Assembly: GCA_026724425.1 (NCBI GenBank)
Contig: JAIUCV010000003.1
Coordinates: 43,301,283 to 43,365,282 of the forward strand
From: Erythrophleum ivorense
Lineage: Eukaryota; Streptophyta; Magnoliopsida; Fabales; Fabaceae
Reading direction: 5' to 3'
DNA length: 64,000 bases
The notes below the pieces were generated by a model, which saw only the letters and a program-made list of their open reading frames with translations, was not told the DNA's origin and did no database searches. The position numbers and the translations under genes are program-made. This document shows, piece after piece, positions 58,301 through 64,000 of this stretch (within the stretch, counting starts at the first letter, position 1; each line of letters opens with the position of its first letter).

Positions 58301-58800
58301 TGGCATTTTCATATTTTGGTTTGTTTTAGCTCTTTTTTTAGTTACATCTTTTTTATTATGAAATTTAGGTTTCCAATTTAATAAAATGCCTTTGGAATCA
58401 CTTAAATCGGAGCTAAAACCTTCCATAACAAATCTGTCAAAGTTCAGGTCAATTGACATTGGAAAACATCCACCAGAGGAGTTTTAACTATCTCGAGGCT
58501 TCCTATGGTTTTCAGGATCTCTGAGAACCCTAAAGAACTAAAAAATTTCATTTAAAAAACCTTCCTATGAGAATTCCAAAATTTGATCAAAATTATGAAA
58601 ATGCCATTACGTTTTGTCAACCTTTTGTTCAAATTCGTTTCTTCATTCTAGCTCCATTTTTCTTTCTGCCTGAGCTCAGGATCCTCATTTTTACGAGTCT
58701 AGAATACTACTTAAATTTTTTAGGGCATTAACTAATTCATTTTGGGGGATTTGCTTTGAAAACATCTATTTCCATTGTTTAACGAAAATTGGATATTACA
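55317..58800 (-). mobile_element. Solo LTR (3484 bp), minus orientation, inside the Sirevirus-like env region
   Basis: Plus-strand edges are TGTAACACCATAATTC and TTGGATATTACA. The exact 5-bp duplication is GGCAG (55312-55316 and 58801-58805). The body is the reverse complement of the long-LTR family: array at 56733-56920, degenerate hairpin near 56563, polypyrimidine block 57900-58160, and start-proximal block 58340-58640. The coding frame of the target continues in phase once the insertion and one GGCAG are disregarded, which independently supports the boundaries. Confidence 0.93.
56733..56920 (-). repeat. Internal tandem array of the 55317-58800 solo LTR
   Basis: Complement of the 31-38 bp array, four to six degenerate units (TTTTGGACTTGTCTCACC, TGACTCAACCTCACTCTTGG, and similar). 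Confidence 0.65.
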
Positions 58801-58805
58801 GGCAG

Positions 58806-59700
58806 ACCATAAGTAACCAACAAAGTAGTATTGGGGCTCGTTACTCAAGGATACCACAAAAATTTTCTCTAGTATATTGATTCCTATAATAATGAATTTG
58901 CCATTTGCTAGAAAACTCAGAGCCTTCCCTGATTTGACAACAACCAGATTATAATAAAACTCTCAAACTAAATCCTCATATACTAGTTCATCAATAGTTA
59001 GTAAAGGTGCATAGGCCATGGATTTAAATTCCAATTCTAGAAAATAGTTTAACTGAGTTAGCTTAGAGAAATTAACACACCTTATAGTAGCAATGGGTCA
59101 ATGATGAAAGTCGATAAGGTACCGGTCAAGGTGTTCTATGGTACAGAACTTGGGCAAAAAATAAGAATGATATTTTAGGCTTTCTTTTGCTTCACCCATC
59201 TTTTGCTTGCCTTGCCTTTTGCTTTGATAATCTTCTTAGTTAGGGTTTCCTAAATAGATATCCCTTTTGATCTCTTGAGAAATTTCTCAATTGTTTCATA
59301 TTCTTCCCATTCTGGGTCTTCATCAAAACCCTCTTTCCCTTTGGTTGTTTACTCTAGGCTATTGCTTTTTTAATTTCTTTCTTCATTTCTTGTTGTATCT
59401 TTTTCTCTTGAAGACTTTTTCAGCCTTTAAGATCTTTGAAGGTGAAATGTAAAATAGTTGAAGTGTTGTTCCATCTACTGTATTAGGGTTAGGGCAAAAA
59501 AATAGGTTTATGAGCAAGATGGGGTTTATGAAAAGATGCTTTGTATATGCCATCGAGTGGTTTTTGAAAAAGACTTTTTTTATAACCATCACTTTTTTGC
59601 CCAAAATCATTATTAGCCACTGGTCAGGCCCCTTTTTGAGAATACGTAATGCTATAATGGATGCCTCAGTACACATGGTGAATAATGCCAAAACAATTTA
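58806..59700 (-). pseudogene. Sirevirus-like element, region between pol and the env-like C-terminal part
   Basis: Minus-strand reading in several frames gives charged stretches (DEDPEWEEYETIEKFLKRS near 59300, KKIIKAKGKASKRWVKQ near 59220) and, at 59383-59691, an open piece with no recognised domain. It probably belongs to the N-terminal part of the same env-like ORF. Heavily mutated. Confidence 0.45.
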
Positions 59701-59879
59701 ATTACCCAGAGATCGAACACTTAACATGTGTCATCATAGGGATAAATGCAAAAGAATGCCAATAAAAGACAAAACATGTATTTTTAATATAATAAATAAT
59801 AAGATGATAATAACATGTGATAAATTTCATTATTGAAATGAGGTGGAGGTGACTTATATAACACAGCAGATAGTGGAGT

Positions 59880-60340
59880 AGCAAGTGCGCTCCACTTTGA
59901 TCAACTCATAACAAGCATTATGTATGACCAATTATATCAAGTTTATTTCTTAGATGCACAAATCTATTCTCAAGCAAAGGTTTTATAAATACTTTTACAA
60001 GTTAGTTCTCAGTTTGGACATACTTACTTTCACAATTCCTTGTTGAATATGATCTCAGATAAAGTGACGTTTTACCTTAATATGCTTGGTCTAAAAGTAA
60101 TGTACAAGATTCTTGATGAGGCAAATGGCACTTGTGTTGTTACAGAATATAGGAACACGGCTAAAACTGAGTGAGTAATCTTTAAGTTGATGCTTCATCC
60201 ATAATAACTGAGTGTAACAACTTTCTACTACCATGTACTCAGCTTTAGTAGTGGAGAAAGCCATAGAACTTTGCTTCTTACTATACTAAGACACTGATGA
60301 GTTACCAAGAAACTAGCAATGTAACACGTAGTTTGTCAAA
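59880..60340 (-). pseudogene. Ty1/copia RNase H region of the Sirevirus-like element
   Basis: Minus-strand reading gives SSMAFSTTKAEYMVVESCYT, LLWMKHQLKDY, IFCNNTSAICLIKNLV and TKHIKVKRHFIRDHIQQGIV (with stops between some of them). These match the copia RNase H domain order: a SLSTAEAEYxA-type block, then CDNxSAI, then TKHIxIRxHFIRD. This is the last pol domain of copia elements. Upstream pol domains (RT, integrase) are not present; the sequence changes to LTR at about 60340. Frames are broken by stops. Confidence 0.88.
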
Positions 60341-62745
60341 AAAGGGCTAGAAATGTGTAATTTTCAAAGGAAGTTCCTTAAATCAAGGGGATAATGGCCA
60401 AATAAAATTAAAGTGATAATTTAAACCCCTAAAAATAAAAATTGAACGCTTGAGTTGCCTAAAAACCTAAGCTAGAAAAGCTAAGAAAATTTGCAAAAAT
60501 AAGTTGGGATATTTTCATAATTTTAGAAAACTCACAGAAGGGATTTTTAAACGGATAATTTAAGCTCCTTAGGATTCTCAAAGGTCTTGAAAACCATGGA
60601 AACCCCTAGAATAGTTAAAACCCCTTCGGTGAGTGATTTTGGCAAATGATTGATTAAAACTTTGACTGAACGGTTTGGAATGGTTTCAAATACAATTTGG
60701 GCAAAACCAAGGGCAATTTATAAGTTAGAGGACTTAAATTTTATGATGGAAAAGATTGTTCTAAAAAAGGAATTGAAATGAGGGAAAATGGAGAAACTAT
60801 GGTTTATGGACTAAATTAAAAAGTGAAAAAGTAGGATGACTTTACCTTTTTGGTCTTATAAGCATGTTCAAACTTAGCCACTCCCTCTCCACCAAAATGT
60901 GCTGGTTTGGTTAGATTGGGAGAGAGCTCCTAGGGCGCTCCATTATAAGGAAGAAGAGGGAAGAGGACTTGAGCTTAAGGTGAAGAATTTCAAGCCTTAT
61001 TTTACCTTTCCTTTGTTTAGCTCGTTCTCCTCGTTCTCTTCTCTTTTTCTATGGATTCCAAAGTTGATTTAGTTCTATTTTGAGGTCAGCTCAATTAGAA
61101 CAAGAGAGTTTGGGAAGGAGAGACTAGAAGCAAGTTGAAGCACCTTGAGAAAGCAAGCAAATAAGGTATAGTTCTTAGCTTTCTTTTGCTTATTCTTGGA
61201 TGTCTTCCTTAGGTTAGACCTAGCTCTTCTAGAGGGAGATGAATTCTCACCTTAGAAAGAGAGAAACATGTGTTTTAGAGTGTGGAAATTAAGATTAGTC
61301 CATTGGAATCAAAGGGAATCAAAGAAATTTAAGTTGGAGAATCTTGGGGTTTTGAGATAAATGACCAAATCTGATTTTTCTTATAGACATTTTAGCTTAT
61401 GTAAGACTTTGTACGAGTCCATTAGACCTCTAGGAAGTTTTACATGAGCCATTCCCTTGAAGAAAAATCAAGCAATCCATGGGCTCCTTTTTTGTCGTGA
61501 TGGTCTTGGCCTCAAGGAGATTGAATCACTTAAGGAGAGATTTTTTTTCATTCCAAAGTTATAAGAGGCTTAGATATGAATTATAGGTGCTAGAAGAGCC
61601 AATGAATTAAATTTAGGAAGCTTAGTTTGTGAGATAGTAATTTAGGTCCCATTTAGACATAAAGAAGCAATATAGAGTTTAGCTTTCTAGCTTGAGTTTA
61701 TGATGACTTCAATGAGTTTATATGGAGTCATATGATCTAGAAAGAATGAGAATTAAGAGCCAATAGCATGATTTCAAGTGGTTGCTTCATTGTGTTATTT
61801 ATAGACCATATTAGAGTTTTAAAACCAAGTGAGCAAGCATAGATGTTGTATGAAGATAGAATTGGTTCCAAGGATTGATTTGAGTCTCATTTGATGTGTC
61901 TAGGCCAAGAGAATCAAGATCTCCCTAATTAAAGGTGTTTGGCGGAAAAGAGCAAGAAAAAAGCAAGGAGGAAGTTGTGTTTCTTAGCATAAGGTAGCTC
62001 TCTAACCTTTCTCACATGCATTTCTTGATTTGTTACTTGTCTCGGATTGCTTGCATGTGTGTTGAATTATGTGAATGATTTTAGCCATTAGTTTAGTGTC
62101 TTGGTACCATGATATAATTTTTACACTTGTTTTATTATGTGATGACTTGAATGTGCTTGATAAGGCTAAAAGTCCTTTAAGATGGGTGAGAAGGAGCTAA
62201 AAGTCCCTAAGAGTGGGTGAGACAAGGCCAAAATTCTCAAGAAAGAGTGAGGCTAAGTCAAAAATCTCTAGATGTGGGTGAGGTAAATTCAAAAGTCCCA
62301 AAGATTTAGGTGAGGCTAAACCAACAACCCTTAGAGCCTATGTTGAGTTGTATGAACTTGTTTGACATGAAAAAGAATGGTTTTGCATGTTTTAGAAAAT
62401 TTTATGGCATGCTTGCATCTCTTGACTTGAAAATGAATCATATATGTATGTTTAAAAGTGTAAAAGAGCTATTAAAATTTTTTAAATCTCACTTTTTCCA
62501 GCACATGCTTACTATGTCTAGGTGAAGCCCAAAGATCAAGAAGTGGAAGCCAAATCCCTTGTTGATGAGCTTTTGACACTAGGATAGGAGATTTTGTAAA
62601 ATAAGGTCATGAATTTTGTACAAATAATGTAAATGTGATGTAAATACATGGACATATGTAAAAACATGTATTTATGATGTATGAATGGACTTTGGAACCA
62701 TATGTGCATATATGAGAAATTTTGACATTCAAATGCCCAAGTACA
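60341..62745 (+). mobile_element. Long LTR copy, plus orientation, truncated at both ends
   Basis: Matches the long-LTR family from its start-proximal block (AACTCACAGAAGGGATTTTTAAA... near 60530, GTTAAAACCCCTTCGGTG near 60615), through a GA/CT-rich part (60890-61200), to the tandem array (62158-62332). It stops at 62745, where another copy begins. The left edge is uncertain (60319-60355), and no GTGTTACA end is present because the next LTR interrupts it. Confidence 0.75.
62158..62332 (+). repeat. Internal tandem array of the 60341-62745 LTR
   Basis: Five to six units based on GGGTGAGRNRARNCNAAAAGT, such as GGGTGAGAAGGAGCTAAAAG and GGGTGAGACAAGGCCAAAAT. Confidence 0.7.
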
Positions 62746-64000
62746 TGTAAAATCCGATCCCTCTGTAAACATGAGAAACGTGGTGTATAGTTTCTCCATA
62801 AACGTTAGAAATAGGCCAAATATAAAAGAAAATCCTTGAAATAGAGGGAATTGGGGCCAAATAAAATTAGGATAAAATTTTAAATAATAGAAAATGAGGA
62901 TTTGAGCCTTGAGTTGCCAGAAACCAGGGCCAGAGTTATTCGAAAAATTTGCTGAAAGACTAGTGACATTTTCGTAAATATGAGCACTTTTGGAAAAGCA
63001 CATAGGAGGGCTTTTTAAATGAAATTTTTGAGTTCCTCTGGGTTCTCAGAGGCCCTGAAAATCATGGGAAGCCCCGGAACAGTTAAATCTCCTCCGGTGG
63101 ATGTTTTCCAATGTTAGTGTACCCGAACTTTGACAAATTCATTTGGGAAGGTTTTAGCTCTGATTTGAGTGATTCCAAAAGGCATTTTACTAAATTAGAA
63201 ACTTGAATTTTGTAATAGAGAAGACTATTCTTGAAAAGGAGCTAAAACGAATTAGAAACGAAAATGACAAAAATGAGGGACGAAATAAGAATTTTTGGAA
63301 TTCTTTTGCTTTTAATACTCTCTCTTTTTCACGTCCTCCCTTGCCCTCATTTCCACAATCTTTCTTTTGCCTAGAACAGAGAGGAGAATCAGTTCTCTTA
63401 GTTGCATAAGAAGAAGCACTCTTGGAGGGAGAAAAAAAGCCAAGAAAAAGTAGGAAATTCCATGGAAAGTCCAGCTTTCTCCTTAGCAAGTCACTTCTCC
63501 TCATTCTCCTCCTTATTTCTATGGGTTTAATGGTGTTTCTAAATCCATTTTGGGGGTAGAATAAAGATAAAAAACTCGTATTTGAAGGGAGGCAACTAAG
63601 GAAAGTGAAAAGCAACCAAGAGAAAGCAAGAAAATAAGGTAAAACTTCCATTCTTTAGTAGTTTCTTCCTCTCCCTTCCTCTTGCACGAATTTGGCCACC
63701 ATGAGCCCAATTCTTAGGAACTATTTTCTATCCAATTCATGGAGGGATTATGGGTTTTAGATGGCAAGGATTAAGAATGAACTAATAGAATCAAGAAAGG
63801 AGCATTAGGAAACAAGATGGAATCATTAGGGATCCAAATGCTCCCTTGCAAATCTGATTTTATATGAATATTTTTAGGCTTAATTGAATGTTAAAACATG
63901 CTCCTAAGATCCCTAAGAGGCTCCCCACATGCTTCCTCCTTCAAGAAAACAAAGAGAACTCTATGAAAGGCCAATGCACTCTATGTCTTGGCCTAAAGGG
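62746..64000 (+). mobile_element. Long LTR copy, plus orientation, cut by the window end
   Basis: Starts TGTAAAATCCGATCCCTC and follows copy A (5732 onwards) closely: AGTTTCTCCATAAACG, AAATAAAATTAGG, AATGAGGATTTGAG, the GTTAAATCTCCTCCGGTGGA block, then the GA/CT-rich part. It lies directly inside the preceding LTR (60341-62745). The second target duplication lies beyond the window. Confidence 0.8.

Noticed and set aside
62536..63003. 155-aa minus-strand ORF
   Set aside because: It spans the junction of two nested LTR copies at 62745/62746, so the open frame is an accident of the insertion.
63190..63651. 153-aa minus-strand ORF
   Set aside because: It lies wholly in the long-LTR family; the equivalent stretch in the copy starting at 5732 does not keep it open. 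Basic/Phe/Ser-rich composition comes from the GA/CT-rich tract.

Overview
The window looks like a transposon-rich, AT-rich stretch of a flowering-plant (probably eudicot) nuclear genome. The basis is plant-specific gene families (FAR1-related, Kunitz inhibitor, thaumatin-like, G-type lectin receptor), plant-type LTR retrotransposons with an initiator-Met-tRNA primer site, hAT-type MITEs, and long non-coding spacers. The species cannot be named from the sequence alone. Only one gene looks intact: an intronless Kunitz-type inhibitor-like gene at 30842-31510 (+) with its own TATA box and poly(A) signal.

Layout. 1-5.1 kb: a decayed FAR1-related (MULE-derived) gene, split by a hAT-type MITE with an 8-bp target duplication and ending in three to four tandem copies of a small exon. 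5.7-29.5 kb: a nest of retroelements. A family of very long (about 2.7-3.7 kb), apparently non-coding LTRs appears here in both orientations; one solo LTR (13864-16593) sits inside another LTR with a CCTTT duplication. A complete but mutated Ty3/gypsy element of CRM type (17493-24790, minus strand) sits inside older element debris with an ATTGG duplication. 29.8-31.6 kb: a MITE, a short hairpin and the Kunitz gene. 31.6-39.6 kb: AT-rich spacer with one more hAT-type MITE, which carries a tRNA-like (SINE-like) segment. 39.6-45.4 kb: a solo LTR inside a solo LTR, both with exact 5-bp duplications. 45.4-51.2 kb: spacer with a third hAT-type MITE. 51.2-53.0 kb: a broken thaumatin-like gene running in the same frame into a broken G-type lectin receptor-kinase ectodomain. 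53.0-60.3 kb: a decayed Sirevirus-like Ty1/copia element on the minus strand (RNase H, then an env-like proline-rich ORF, polypurine tract and LTR edge), itself split by a solo LTR (55317-58800, GGCAG duplication). 60.3-64.0 kb: two more copies of the long LTR family, the second cut by the window end.

How it fits together. The genic remnants (FAR1-related, thaumatin-like/lectin) are old and broken, and retroelements have inserted into or beside them. The long-LTR family is the dominant structure. Its copies share a roughly 31-32 bp internal tandem array, a conserved small hairpin and, in a subfamily, a cluster of the palindrome CTCGCTATAGCGAG. These shared internal signals are the most unusual recurring structure in the window. 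The most interesting single-gene observations are the extensin-like proline tail on the Kunitz protein and the thaumatin/G-lectin chimera. All identities and similarities given are by-eye comparisons; no database search or alignment program was run.
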